From: Eucommia ulmoides
Taxonomy: Eukaryota > Streptophyta > Magnoliopsida > Garryales > Eucommiaceae
Reading direction: 5' to 3'
DNA length: 64,000 nucleotides
Assembly: GCA_016647705.1 (NCBI GenBank)
Contig: CM028328.1
Location: 38,974,501 to 39,038,500 of the forward strand
Shown: piece after piece, positions 46,300 to 58,069 of the stretch
Position numbering within the stretch: the stretch's first letter is position 1
Layout: each line of letters begins with the position of its first letter
Notes under the pieces: model-generated
What the model was told of the DNA's origin: nothing
Databases searched by the model: none
Seen by the model: only the letters and a program-made list of their open reading frames with translations
Made by a program: the position numbers and the translations under genes

Positions 46300-47110
46300 C
46301 CTACTGAGTAACCATACAGAAGGTAACACTATTTTTCAAAATGGCCAAAATTTCCACAATAATAACATCTAACATTATTCAAAATCATTTTTAAATAATC
46401 AACTTTCCACAATAATAACATCTAGAATATCGGTATTGATATTGAGGAGCTGCCTTAGGGTCTACCTGTTTTGCAAAAACTTCAGTTTTCTCAATATTCT
46501 TGAATTTATCAACAACCTCATTAAACTCTTTTTGCGTCTTTTCAATTCACCGTTCCAATGAACTAACATTTACCTGAAGACCAAATTTTTTCTTGTGCAT
46601 AAATTCAAGATCATTTTCAATAAGATGCATTTTCAAATGAGCTCTATCAAGTTCAAATCTTGCACTGTCCAATTCAATTTTTAAAGCCTCATTTAAAGTT
46701 TCAATATTTTTATTTTTGAAAACTCATTGTTGAAGATTTGAAACATTATTTTTCAGAAAAATATTTTCTTCTTCAAGGTAGTCAATGTTTTCAAGAAGGG
46801 TGCTTATCTCAGATAGAGCATTCAAAAGTTCAGTAGTTTCAAAATACTTGTCTAAATTACTCTTTTTAAGAGTTTTGGAAGTACTGAAATTTTTGTTTTC
46901 AGGAGTAGCAATTTTTTGTGCAAACCTCAAATTTCTTTCCCAAAAACATCTGTGAAAGCAATCAATTTCTGAAAAGCCTTATTAGTAGCCTCATTATCAC
47001 TATCTTTATCATTCTCACCAACTGAACCTTGATTATTAGAACAAATATGAGATTTAGATAAAACATTAGGACAGACAAAAGATCCACATAAAATATTTTC
47101 TTCAGTACAC
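46300..47110 (-). pseudogene. gag part of the minus-strand element
   Basis: The minus-strand stretch 46930-46724 reads KNFSTSKTLKKSNLDKYFET and LEEENIFLKNNVSN, a close match to the coiled coil at 10620-10790. Knuckle-like CYYCGN/GHFEK text follows at about 46400-46330. Decayed. Confidence 0.6.
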
Positions 47111-47174
47111 TCTATGTGATCATGCTTAGCTAGGATATTAAGTGTATCGAGCTAAAACCAACTCTAGTACTAAT

Positions 47175-49150
47175 TGTTGGCCCACCGATCTACCCAACAG
47201 GCTGGGTGAATTAGGTAATGATAAAAATTTAAACAATTAATCATGAAACACACAAATTACCAATTTTCCAAATTGGTTATTATCTTGTAATATAGCAAGA
47301 ATGTATTTAACTAAGTGTACAACCAAACAACTAGAAATAAAGAAAAGACACATAACGATTTATCCTAATTCAGTAAGTTACTCTTACCTACATCTAGTCC
47401 TCTAAGCTCCATAGGGCTTTAGCAATCCACTAATCTATGATTTCTTTCTTAGGTAGGAACCAAATCCTTATAATCTTTTTCAAAGGCTAATTTCTCAAGC
47501 TCAGAATCAAACCTTTAAAATTTTTCTTTTTCACGCTCCAAGGAAGAACCCTATATTTTTATCAGGTTAAAAATTAACCTAATTCTATTACAGGTGTAAT
47601 AAAATATAATCCTTTTCATAGGCTAAAGTTAAAACATATTTACCTTGATTATACACCGACCCAAATGTCCCTAATCTACTCACACTTACAAAATACAAAA
47701 AATACAAGTTTCTTCTCACAGGAACTACTACTACCTCAATATAATGTATGATCAATTAAGGTAACGATACTACATGATAGAACTACATGAGAAAATAAAT
47801 TTGATTTTATTAAATTTATGCACATAGATAATTTAAATCAAATTTCATAAGCCGAAATTGTTTTACAAGATTTTCAGGATATCCATAATTGAAAACTAGC
47901 TGAATTTAAGAATATAACTCAATTAAAGCACAGATAATAATGAGTAAGTAATCAAGAATAATCTCACCGAGATTTCTTTTAGAAGATAATAGGAAAGACT
48001 CAAATCCGAAAATAGCAAGAACGATAATTTCTTCAAAGCAAAACTTTTTCTCTTGAAAGTACTCTCAGTAAAATAATTCCCTCTTTACAAATATAGATGA
48101 ATAAAACTCTTTCTCTTGATTGTTATTAAGTTAAAAATGCAGATCTTAATATATAGATTTCAAACTATGCATATAACGGCTACTTTTCAAAAGATAAGAC
48201 CATTTCTGACACTTTAAGACCCCATATAAAATATTAATTTAAATTAGATGTATTTGGTCAAAAAATACTCTTTGAAAACTAAATTTAGTCCCCAAACTTC
48301 TTTGATTCAAAATTGTTAAATATAGTAAGTAGTTTTATCAATTAAAGTCATAGAATTAATTAATGTAAGGACCAATTAATAGTATCTTTGAAATATGTGA
48401 TAGATAGTTGAAGTATACTCAAATCCCCTTAAAATCAGATTTTCTAACGTTCAAAACCATAGGATTTTGGTTGAGGATCTCAAAAAATGAAACAATCAAA
48501 GTAAACTGAATCTCCATAAGTCGGTCGACCAGACCCCCTGTCAGTTAACCGACCCCTTGCAACGATCTAAATTCAAACGGTTGACACCTTTTGTCTCCTG
48601 TTGGATCCTTTAAGTGATCGACCATTCTAGCTAGTAGCTCTTCCTCATATTTTCTCACAAGCTACTTAATCTTGTTAGACTACCGAGGCTTCTCGTCAGT
48701 CAACCGAATGGACCAAAATCTTTTACTTTCATGTTTTAAAACCATTTTCTTGATTTAACACTTTATGAAAAACATTTTCATGATTTAACACTTTATGAAA
48801 AGCATTTAGGATTTTAAATTTATCACTTCTTACCGTCGTACGCATAAGAATACTCAATTTTACGTGTCGTGTGTGATCCTAATTAGGTCTCATTAAGAGT
48901 ATAAAAGTATTGAATTATTTTTCCCTAGAAATACAAAAAATCGTCAATGCTCCAAAATATTCTTCAACGCCTTCGCTTGAATCTTTTGTAAAACATCGTT
49001 TTTGTAAATCTTCAACAATCATCATTTTTTTATGATTCATTCTTTTTTCTCATTTGTTCAAACAGAATTATAATCTAAAATCACTCAATAAACATATTAG
49101 TTCTATATAACATCAATATTAAATTGTCCATCAAAACATTTAGGTTAACA
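47175..49150 (-). repeat. 5' LTR of the minus-strand element
   Basis: Second copy of the LTR at 41897-43834, 1976 bases, ends TGTTAACC and GGGCCAACA on the minus strand. Contains palindrome words near 48520-48720 (GGTCGACCGACTT read on the minus strand as AAGTCGGTCGACC). Confidence 0.7.
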
Positions 49151-49366
49151 AATTCCTCTGAATAGGATTTTCAAGAGGTTTCTCCTTAAAAGAAAGAAAA
49201 ACAAAAAGAAGTTTCCAAATTCAATCATAGGAGTTACAACTAGATCAAGGGCCAGAAATCCCCATTTCAAGAAGAATGAACATTACTCTTGGTAGGAGGT
49301 ATGAACCTTGATAGTTCTTTTAATCTTCTTTTTTGTGTATTATATTTAAATGAATATAACAAGATA
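49151..49366 (+). other. Continuation of the unknown segment
   Basis: Resumes after the minus-strand element and ends where Sirevirus gag text starts again (THEGTNQ at about 49411). Lysine-rich, no family seen. Confidence 0.25.
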
Positions 49367-49369
49367 TCA

Positions 49370-50090
49370 TTATGTAAGTCAATATAAGAGATTCGAGACA
49401 TGCTCGAATTAACTCATGAGGGAACCAACCAAGTATAGGAGTAAAATATCAATGCCCTCGCGCACAAATGGAGGAAAATGAAAGCAATAAAAATATGTAC
49501 ACCTGGTTAAACAAGATCTACAATGGGATGAATGCTCTTTAGAATCGTTACTCAATGGCGCAAAGAGTATGAAAAATAATTTGCTCAATTCCCAAGGTGT
49601 GAAAACATAAGGTTACGATGATTCAGGAAGGCAAATACCTGAATACCTATTCCATGGAGGCATTGATCGAAAACCTCAGAACACATGAACCTTCCATCAA
49701 AATATACGTGGAGGATTCAGTCACTAGTACAAAAAAATATCCTATAAAGGAAAGCTCTAAATAAATGTGACCTTAAAGATGATGATAAAATCTTAGACAG
49801 TGAACAAGAGAATTAATTTGCACTCATAACCAAGAACTTTTGTTAGCTTCCAAAAGGTGCATTCAGAGAAAGAAAGGAGGGCCCACTAAAGGCCAAATGT
49901 TTTAATTGCCACAATACCATACACTTTCTAGACAATTGCCTGCACCCCAAGAAAGGACAACATCAAAAGAGAAACAATACGGAAAAAGAAAGAAGACGAC
50001 CATGATGGACACATGGGATAACATGGAAATCTAGAGCATAGATAGGTCATCGAGCAAGGAGGAGATCACTATGGTAGTAATGAATTCGAT
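49370..50090 (+). pseudogene. gag C-terminal part with zinc knuckle
   Basis: Reads THEGTNQ, then a helical block, FCKLP/KGAFRERKEGPLKAK-like text and a knuckle CFNCHNTIHFLDNC (49898-49939), typical of Sirevirus gag. Confidence 0.55.
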
Positions 50091-50399
50091 GAACTCCATG
50101 ATACATATAAAGAGCTATTATTTGAATTTTTTTTTTTAAAAATGTTCCAGAATCTCTTCACTAAACAAATTTCTCTTATCCCTATCTAAACAAGTCGAGA
50201 CAACAAAGCTGAAAATATTCACTGAAACATAAAACAAATGATTTTAGCAAAGAAGATTTTAAGAAACTATTTTTTTTTTTAAAAAAACATTTCTTGAAAG
50301 TGCTTTAAGAAATCTGAAAATAGAGTTCACACTATCCACTTAAGAAACTTCTACCTCGAGTCCAATAATGCGGTATTGAGATGATCATTAGAAAGCACT

Positions 50400-50500
50400 A
50401 AATCGGAGCTTAAAGAGTAAATTAAAATAAAGTAAAAACTTGTAAGTTATTTTAATTACCCAATTCAATCCCCCCCCCCCCCCCCCCCCCCTCTTTGGTA
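50400..50500 (+). repeat. 3' LTR end of the plus-strand fossil, with poly-C
   Basis: AAAGTAAAAACTTGTAAGTT repeats the 5' LTR end at about 40970-40990. A run of 22 C (50470-50491) stands where these LTRs have CCCCCC before TCTT. Confidence 0.6.
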
Positions 50501-51670
50501 CACTTGGACAATCACATTCTACATCTATAGCATTGACCGTGACAAATAGCTATCAATCGTGTCTTGTCGATGAGACACAATTAGTCAAATATCTTCTAAA
50601 CCCATTTTGATTTCACTAATGCAAATATATGTACCACCCATAGTGACGAAAACTTAACCTATATACTTTGGTTTAATAGACTAGTGAATATAGTATCTAT
50701 CTTTACAATCTATTATAACAGTTGTCTCTGTGAGTTATAACTACAACAAATATGAAGATATCTGACTGAATTATAACTTGTTATTCAAAATTGTAATATT
50801 TTTGTAAAACGTAGTAATTATAACGAATAGACTCAAAACTAATTTTTTGTTTGCATCAATGAAATGGACCTCATAAAAATTATAATAGTTGTTACAAATA
50901 GTATCATAGTGTTAACTACACGTAGTACTTATAATGATATTTAACCTACACTAAAATCATAACTGATCTAGTACATATTCTTGGTATTGATCTTAAATAT
51001 ATGGTTTACAGATTTAGCATGTTGATAAATCAAATTGTAATTTGATCATATAATATTACTCAAAATATGTTATAATTTCTTTGTTTGATAAAAAAAATAT
51101 TTGTATATAACAATGAATATTATTAATCTGCTAGTATGAATATTGACCACACTCGCATTATGATTGATCCAATACAAGTTACTGATCATGTACGAATTCA
51201 ATTAAATCTAACTACAAGATATTTTATAGATTTATCTTTTACTATTACTTTAATTTTATTTAAATTTTAAATAATCAAAACAAAACTTAATAAATAAGTT
51301 TAGTTTCATTAATGAAATTGAACACACTTGTTTCACATTAACTGAATTTGAGTCTATCTGAATTAGATAAAATTCAAGTAGAAACAATTTACAAGATTAC
51401 TTTATATTTGTTAATTCAATTTTTAATTTTAAGTATTTTAAATAAAATGAAATATTAAACTCAATTAGTCCACTTGAATATTTGTTTCCCTTAATTTTAA
51501 TTGAGTAATTTAATTGACTAATATGAACAAATATTTCACTAACTATAATGGGATGCTTACCCGATGATCCGTTTTTAGTATCAAAACTACTAAATGAACC
51601 CAAAGATTTTTCAATGCACCTAGCGATCCTTTCAAAATATATGATCTAATCTCCCCCAATTAAAGTGCAG
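50501..51670. other. AT-rich spacer, nothing recognised
   Basis: No domain or repeat pair was found. The minus-strand open stretch at 51397-51603 has the composition of its surroundings and no known motif. Confidence 0.4.
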
Positions 51671-51679
51671 TTACTGATG

Positions 51680-52110
51680 CGCCGTAGATTGCTCGCGAAT
51701 GACAACACCAACCGAGTGTTGGTGTTATATTCAAATCTTGTTCATTTTTTTACAAACAACTTATCATTTTTTAAATGATTTTTGATAATCTTTAATTTTG
51801 AAAACATTTTTAAAAAACAAGTTCAAAAAGATTTTCTAAGAGTCGATTTTGAAAAAATTTACTTGGGTTGAAGTTTTATTAAAAATTGGAATCGCCACCA
51901 AGAAATTGTTTAAAATGGTGTGCTAGATCATAGTGTTTTAAGGAAAATAAATAAAAGAAAGGAAAGAAAAATATTTTTGAAAGTATCCCAAATTTTGACT
52001 CAAAAGGTATTAACCAGAATATTCTTTAAGTTCAGTGGTTGGTTATGCTCGGGGAAGATTTTAGGCACCCCAAAACACCCATTCAAAAACAGTACCTAGT
52101 GCCTAAGTAT
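51680..52110 (+). mobile_element. Tat/Ogre-like LTR fragment
   Basis: AATTGGAATCGCCACCAAG (about 51886) followed 160 bases later by CGGGGAAGATTTTAGGCACC (about 52051) is the conserved pair of words in Tat/Ogre LTRs. Fossil piece, coding parts absent. Confidence 0.5.
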
Positions 52111-52214
52111 TTTAAATTAAATTAAGTTCAAGTTTTGTTTAGTTTGGTTGGTTAACACATCTTTTTCCCTTATCTTTGTTATTATGTCATGCAAATGAAG
52201 TAAAACTAATAAAC

Positions 52215-52318
52215 ACATAAGAACAAACAAAACAAGCAAATAAAATAAAACGAACAAACAAAACAAGCAAATAAAATAAAACGAACAAACAAAACAAGCA
52301 AATAAAATAAAACAAGTC
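52215..52318. repeat. Tandem repeat, unit 32 bases, three copies
   Basis: Units built on CGAACAAACAAAACAAGC and AAATAAAATAAAA, nearly identical to one another, so recent. Confidence 0.85.
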
Positions 52319-52716
52319 AAAAAAATAAAAATAAAGTGTTGCCCTTTTAAACCACCTACTGATTACGGAAGAATCAACAAGCTTAGTCCCCCCAAGGGTG
52401 GAGGTTTTGATTTTAGATCAAGTTATGATGGCAAAATTTATTTATCAAAAAGAAAAGGAAATAAAAATTTAAAATAAAAGACTTTCCATTAAGACAAGAT
52501 TTTTTATGAAAGAGATGTTTCATTTATTCAAGAAAACAACTAAATATTAAGAAAATATTTTGTATTTTTTATTAATGAAGAAAGGTGATAAAACAAATTT
52601 AAGTAAAGAAAACATTTTTCGTTTTGAAAACATTTTAAAGAAGACAAAGGTTTGGTTTTTTATGAAGAAAAAAACATTTAAAGAGAAAATTATTTGTGAA
52701 GAAAAATATTTTATGG

Positions 52717-52721
<5 letters not shown>

Positions 52722-52749
<28 letters not shown>
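52722..52749. repeat. GA microsatellite
   Basis: About 13 uninterrupted GA units. Confidence 0.9.
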
Positions 52750-52754
<5 letters not shown>

Positions 52755-53216
52755 TTTCTTATGGAAAACAAAACAAACTTTTTTTTTACAAAAAAAAAAT
52801 AATAAAAGAAAAGGAAGTGTTTTTGTGTTATAAAAAAAATGTACTTTTTAGTTACATGTCTTAGTTTGTTAAGAAACCTTTTTTAGAAAGAAAAAAAATT
52901 GTTTCTTTAAACGACGAAAACATTTCTTTCAAAAATCTTTGTTTAATGGAAATATTTTAGAGTAAAAACAAGAACATTTTTTTTTTTTGAAAGTTACTTT
53001 GTGTTTTGAAGAGAAACAAAGAGACTTGATTTTTATTTTTATTTTTTATTTCTAGCTAAACAAAAATAACAAAATACATTCATTTTGCCAGAATAACCTT
53101 AACTAAAACCACTTGGGAAAAGAATTTTCCTTGACCCTCATTTAAAGTTTCTCACAAGATGAAAAACCTAAAAATGAGGTATAGATAGTCCTTCATTTTC
53201 GATTTTTTAATTTAGG

Positions 53217-53247
<31 letters not shown>

Positions 53248-53330
53248 GACTTTTTTTTTTTTTAATTTTTTTTCCATGAAAAAAACATAAAAATAAACGA
53301 TAAATATTGTTGGTGTCGGAAAATGGCTAA

Positions 53331-54241
53331 CACCCATAGTTGGTCTAATCAGAGTCGACGTGGATTGTTGTTGGTGATCTAGATATGACTTGCCTTCAAT
53401 GAAAATCCCTTTAATTCCTTATCCTTGAGTCTTTATGTGAATGAGTTGATCTAAGCAGTTTTCAAACCTAAGCTCCAAGCGTGTACCTCACTGAGGTTGT
53501 GCCAGCAAATCTCCTCTAGCATGAAAGTAAGAGCTCGGAGGGAGAAAAAATATGAATGCTTTAAATATTCTAAAAGTAGTACCTTTCATAACATTGTTCA
53601 CCTTTACTTTTATCGGAGAAAACTTGATTAGCGTTTTGGATTTAGGAGCCTTAAGCTCGGTTATCGACCTCAACACAGCGCGTGGTCCAAAAAAAGGGCG
53701 CATGAAGGGATTAGAGCCTTGGGCCTTGGATTTTTAGCGTTAATGGAAATGTCCATGGGTCATTATGTCAATGAAGATGGAGAACTGGCCTAGACACAAG
53801 TACGGTTACCGAGGAGGATATACTGACCAAAATATCACTGGTCATAACTCTTTCGATTGTAGAAGGTTCGCGGTTAGAGTTGCCTTTGGTTAAAAGTTTA
53901 ACAGTCTAAGTAAACTGAGTTGAGACTGCCGACTAGACGTTTGTGCCGATCAAAACATACGTTTTAGTATCCACATCATCGATACTTCTCGTCACGTTAA
54001 ACGCTTGATCCACATAGAAGGTTTAGGTAGAATGATTCAGGAGTGGTTAGTTTTTACCCTCATCAGTTGCCCCTAGTGTTGAGATGGAACATAAGACACT
54101 AGGGGTTCTGTTCTACCCTGTGATTTGATCAAATATGGGACTTGTTCTCGAAACACCCTGCTCGGCTTGGGAGAAGAGCCCGGTAATCTGCCACGTAGCT
54201 TCCTCAAGAAGCCTTCTTACAATTTCTCGGATACGCGATAC
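53331..54241 (+). mobile_element. Gypsy-type gag-like element, left side of a split copy
   Basis: GC-richer than its left neighbour. The words TCAGTTGCCCCTAGTGTTGA and ACACTAGGGGTTCTG (54062-54115) form an inverted pair. Frames then read TPCSAWEKSP and CHVASSRSLL up to the Sirevirus LTR at 54242. With 63428-64000 it appears to be one element opened by that insertion. Fossil; family assignment from general resemblance to plant gypsy-type gag-like genes. Confidence 0.35.
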
Positions 54242-56424
54242 TGTTGATTCTAAGATTTTGATGAACAATTAAAGGTTGATGTTTTTTGTGAAACTAACGG
54301 TTTGATTAAATGTTCCAGTTTATTAGTTCTAATGATGAAGATATAATGACAAGTAATAAATGGATGCTAAAAGATGATGACAAAGATGATGAAAGATTAA
54401 GAGGTTGAAGAATTTGAAGAACCTAGGAAAAACAACTCAGATTAAATTTCAACTCTTAATATCCCAATTAAGATCACACATGACACAAAATGATTTTTAT
54501 AAATATGTGTGTTTTTTTATAGGATTCTAATAAGCTAAATTATTTGCTCCTATGTGTAATTGAAAAACAAATATTAATAATTAATTAAAATTGAATTTAA
54601 AAATTTAGTGGAGCTAACCTAGAAAATAAATTGATTAAAGGGGCAAAAACGTAGATGAGAATGAATTAAAAACAAATTTAGAAGAGGTTCCCAGCATTGA
54701 CAAGTCAACAGGTAAGTCGACCGGAGCATAGAAGGTAAAGTCTCTTAATCTCTCGGTCGACAGGTAGGTCGACTTGAGCTTAAATGGTAAACTCGCTGAA
54801 TCGATAAATTAACAGGAAGATCGACCTGTGACCAGAAATGAAACTCTCTGAATCTCTAGGTCAACAGATAGGTCAACCAATGGGCAATGGATTTTTGGAT
54901 TGGCTACATCCTCAATTGAGCGGTCAACCGGTGACCCTTGGTCAGTCGACTTATGGCATAGTTTCAGGATTTTGTGGTTTTCAAATTTTATTCTAAAAGT
55001 AGCCGTTACTAGCCATTTTATGCTTAAGATTTGAGAGATATTTTAGGGATTTAATGTTATTTGAGATATACAATATATATTATGATATCCCTATAGATAT
55101 GGTTCATTAAGTTTGAATATTTCTCAATTTGGTACATGTAATTATTATCCTATTTAATTGTGATTGAGAAATATTTGGGGGACTTAATTGAGAAGTTTAT
55201 AAGTCATAATTAAGTGATTTGAACCAGGATGAAGTCTTAATTATATAAGGGGTCTATAAGAATAATTAAATGTCATAATAAGTGGGAACTAGCCATTGGA
55301 GAGCTTGTTTTATTCCTTTTTATATAGACATGCGTTTTTACACATTAAAGAGAGATACATCAAGAGAATTAGTGTGTACTATTCAACTTTTGAGCTTTCT
55401 AAGAGTAATCATATTGATTGAGTTGTGAGATCTTTTCTGAGAATTATTCTTGAGGAATATTTGTTATGGATCATTGCTATTACCGATCTAAAGTTTCATT
55501 GCTATCTCTAATCATTATTTTTTCGGTGGAATCCGGGTGAGATCTTTCCAAATTACTTTCTATTAATTCTTACTTGATTATATCTGAAATTTTATCTTTG
55601 AAATTATTTTTTAATTTTTTATTGAAAAATATTTTTGAAAGAATTTCTTGAAGAAATCTGATTACGTACTCAATTACGTGCTACTCAATTTTTGTTTAAA
55701 ATCATATTTTGAATATCTCACTTTTATATCACTAGTTTTGGAATATTAATTGAGTTCTAATTTATCTGGGGTGACAGAAGTTTTGAGTGATAAAAATCAT
55801 TAATCAATTTGTAATTGGTGAGTTAAGTGACGGATTGAATACTATTGGGAGTATTTAATCTAAGGGTAGCTAGTTTCAATCTCTTCTTGTAAAGATATTG
55901 AGGTAGAAATTTTCCTGAATTGAATTGATTTGTGAACAATTTTTTAATGGTTCAATCCTTATTAGGTAAAAGGATATTTGGAGTGTTCGTGAGGTTTTGA
56001 TTCTTTAGCCTAAGATACAAAAAGAATTAAGTTATTCTTGGACTTGTAAAAAGTAGAGGTTATTCCTGAACCTGTGAATTGCAAATGTTGATTCTGAGCC
56101 TGTAAAAAGAATCTTTGTGAGCATTTGGTTCCTACCTTTAAAGGAATCTTGAGTTTAGTGGGTGCAAATTTTCGTGGAGCTCGGAGGACTAAATTAGTCA
56201 ATAATAGTTTGGTGAACCAAAATATATCGTGGTGTGCTGCTTTATTTATTTTACTTATATATTGTTGTTTAGTGTGCACTTAATTGATAACTTATATCCG
56301 CTACTATAAATATAATAATTAGTTTTAGAATAAAATTAATTGTTTGAATTTTTGAAGTGTTATATTCTAATAGTTTTTTATCTACCCAATTCACGCCCCT
56401 CTTGGGTAGCTCACTCAGCCAAAA
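54242..56424 (+). repeat. 5' LTR of the Sirevirus
   Basis: 2183 bases, starts TGTTGATTCTAAGATTTTG, ends CTCTTGGGTAGCTCACTC and then AGCCAAAA before the primer site. The left flank is GATAC. Holds a palindrome array at 54690-54965 and a TATA-like TTTATATAGACATGC at about 55317. Confidence 0.85.
54690..54965 (+). repeat. Array of GGTCGACC-type palindromes in the LTR
   Basis: About ten copies of words such as GTCGACCGG, CGGTCGACAGG, AGGTCGACTTG and CGGTCAACCGG, spaced about 20-40 bases, repeated in the 3' LTR at about 61805-62065. Confidence 0.7.
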
Positions 56425-56438
56425 ATTGGCATCAGAGC
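56425..56438 (+). other. Primer-binding site
   Basis: ATTGGCATCAGAGC directly after the LTR; identical to 10391-10404. Confidence 0.75.
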
Positions 56439-56509
56439 AGGTTTAGCTCGACACACTTAGCTAACAAAGATTACATGGTACACATAATAGGCACACTAGC
56501 TGAGAGGTA

Positions 56510-57800
56510 GTCTATGCACCGACGACCATTGTTTGCAGGTAAAAATTATTCATTCTGGAAAGACATAATGATAGCTTCCTTCAGGTTATAAATTACGATG
56601 TATGGCTAACAATCGAGGATGATTCGTTTGTTCCAATGGAAAACAGAATCGAGAAGAAGAATGAACAGCTAACTGCTTCAGATAAGAAGAAACTCTCTAT
56701 CAACTCTCAGACTATTAACATTCTATTTTGCTCTTTAGATACTAATGAATATTCTAGAGTTTCAAGTTATAAATCTGCAAAGGAGATGTGGGACAAGCTA
56801 CAAGTTACCCACAAAGGGACAAGTCAAGTGAAGCAATTGAAAATTAATGCTCTTATGAGGAAATTTGAATTGTTCAGAATAGAAGAAACTGAATCGATTC
56901 AAGAGATGTATACTCGCTTTACCAAAATCTGGAATCACTAGAGTCAACTTGGAATGCCATACTCCATGGAGGATAGAGTTCGCAAGGTCCTAAGATCTTT
57001 GACAAAAGTATGAGAGTCAAAGGTGACAGCAATTGAAGAAGCTAAGGATCTTGGCAAATACGAAATTGATGATCTCATAAGCAACTTGATTACTCATGAA
57101 GCAGTGATTAAAGGATATGAGAATGACACCAAAAATAGCAAGAGAAAATCCTTGGCGCTAAAAGCTCAAAAAATTGAAGAAGAAGACGATAGTGATGATG
57201 AAAGTCTTGACAGCAAGTAAGAGAAAGATGTAGCGTTTCTTACAAAGAATTTTAGAAGAATGACTTGGAGCACATTCCATGGCAGAAGAAATCTCAACAT
57301 GACTAAAGTGAAATGTTACAACTGTCATAAGACCGGTCACTTTCAAAATGATTATCCCGAACCGAAGAAGGATAAAGAAAAGAAAAATAAGAAGAAAGAA
57401 ATAAGAAAGGAAAGATGAGTAAGAAAAAATCCATGAAGGCTACTTGGGATGATATTGAATCAAGTAGCTTCGAAAAATCAGATAGTGAATGTATGTCCAT
57501 GTTTGCATTGATGGCCACTGGTGGTGAGGTAACTAAATGTTCAAGTTCTTGTCTTTTAGATTGTGATGAATTATTTGATATTTATCAAGAACTTTCTCAT
57601 GATTATAAAAACCAATGTTCTAAAATAAATACCCTTCAAAGTACAATTAATATATTAAACAAGCAAGTGATGGACTACAAATCTAAAAACAATTAATTGA
57701 AATCCAAGTTGACGGATTTGCATTCAATTGTTCTCAAATTCACCGGTGGTGAAAATAACTTGAAAATGCTTTTGGGAAGTTCACGTGGAATTTTTGATAA
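56510..57800 (+). pseudogene. gag of the Sirevirus
   Basis: Starts with the RRPLFAGKNYSFW-type block (about 56520), then QVTHKGTSQVKQLKINALMR (about 56805), a CCHC-type knuckle around CYNCHKTGHFQ (about 57315-57350), an acidic linker and a coiled coil (NTLQSTINILNKQVMDYK, about 57630). This two-part gag with a C-terminal coiled coil is typical of Sireviruses. Forms cytoplasmic particles in living relatives. Broken. Confidence 0.8.
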
Positions 57801-58069
57801 AATCGGTATTGGATTTCATAGAAATCTTAAACGAAAATATTTTCACAAATTCTTTTTTGAAACCAAAGATCTTGTTAGATTTTTAAATGTAATGTTGTGG
57901 GGCATACTATTCGTAGATGTTTTGCTAAAATATCTAACTGTAGACAAGTTTGAGTTCCAAAAGGAACTAAAATTATCCCGACTAATAAGATCGGATCCAC
58001 TTAGACTGGGTACCACTTAGGAACTATTTGAAGTGCTCCTTGCAGATTATTCTAAAAGCTTCAATAAGC

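Larger units (their letters stand above)
41897..49150 (-). mobile_element. Non-autonomous Sirevirus-like element with passenger reading frame, minus strand
   Basis: Two LTRs of about 1.95 kb (41897-43834 and 47175-49150) with TG...CA ends flank a 3.3-kb interior. Read on the minus strand the interior holds a decayed primer site, a gag coiled coil (about 46930-46700), knuckle-like text (about 46420-46300), a PKDESGMSNF block (about 45830), a palindrome-bearing leader (45605-45290) and the passenger reading frame (about 45060-44400). The order is the same as in 9045-17151. No pol is recognised. The LTRs differ by about 15% by eye, so it is old. No matching duplication (TATTT against AATTC). It is broken. 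Confidence 0.7.
38745..50500 (+). mobile_element. Sirevirus-like copia fossil, plus strand, with nested insertions
   Basis: Parts: 5' LTR (about 38745-41037, start uncertain), primer site (41038-41056), gag N-terminal part (about 41100-41365), gag C-terminal part with zinc knuckle (about 49370-50090) and the LTR end repeated at about 50400-50500. Inserted in it are a CACTA-like element (38980-39926, in the LTR), a coding-like segment of unknown origin (about 41366-41896 and 49151-49366) and, inside that segment, a minus-strand LTR element (41897-49150). Gag words NYKVWRVI and ETDIKLLSL mark the Sirevirus type. Pol is not recognised. It is broken, and older than the elements inside it. Confidence 0.6.
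52111..53330. other. Low-complexity region
   Basis: Poly-A and poly-T rich. It holds the tandem repeat at 52215-52318, a GA microsatellite (52722-52749) and long T runs (53220-53262). The minus-strand frames here (52117-52320, 52547-52771) come from repeats. No gene seen. Confidence 0.5.

Noticed and set aside
52117-52320. Minus-strand frame rich in F, L, V that looks like a membrane protein
   Set aside because: Produced by the 32-base tandem repeat at 52215-52318.
56010-56279. 89-residue minus-strand frame
   Set aside because: Lies in the 5' LTR of the Sirevirus and is not kept in the 3' LTR.
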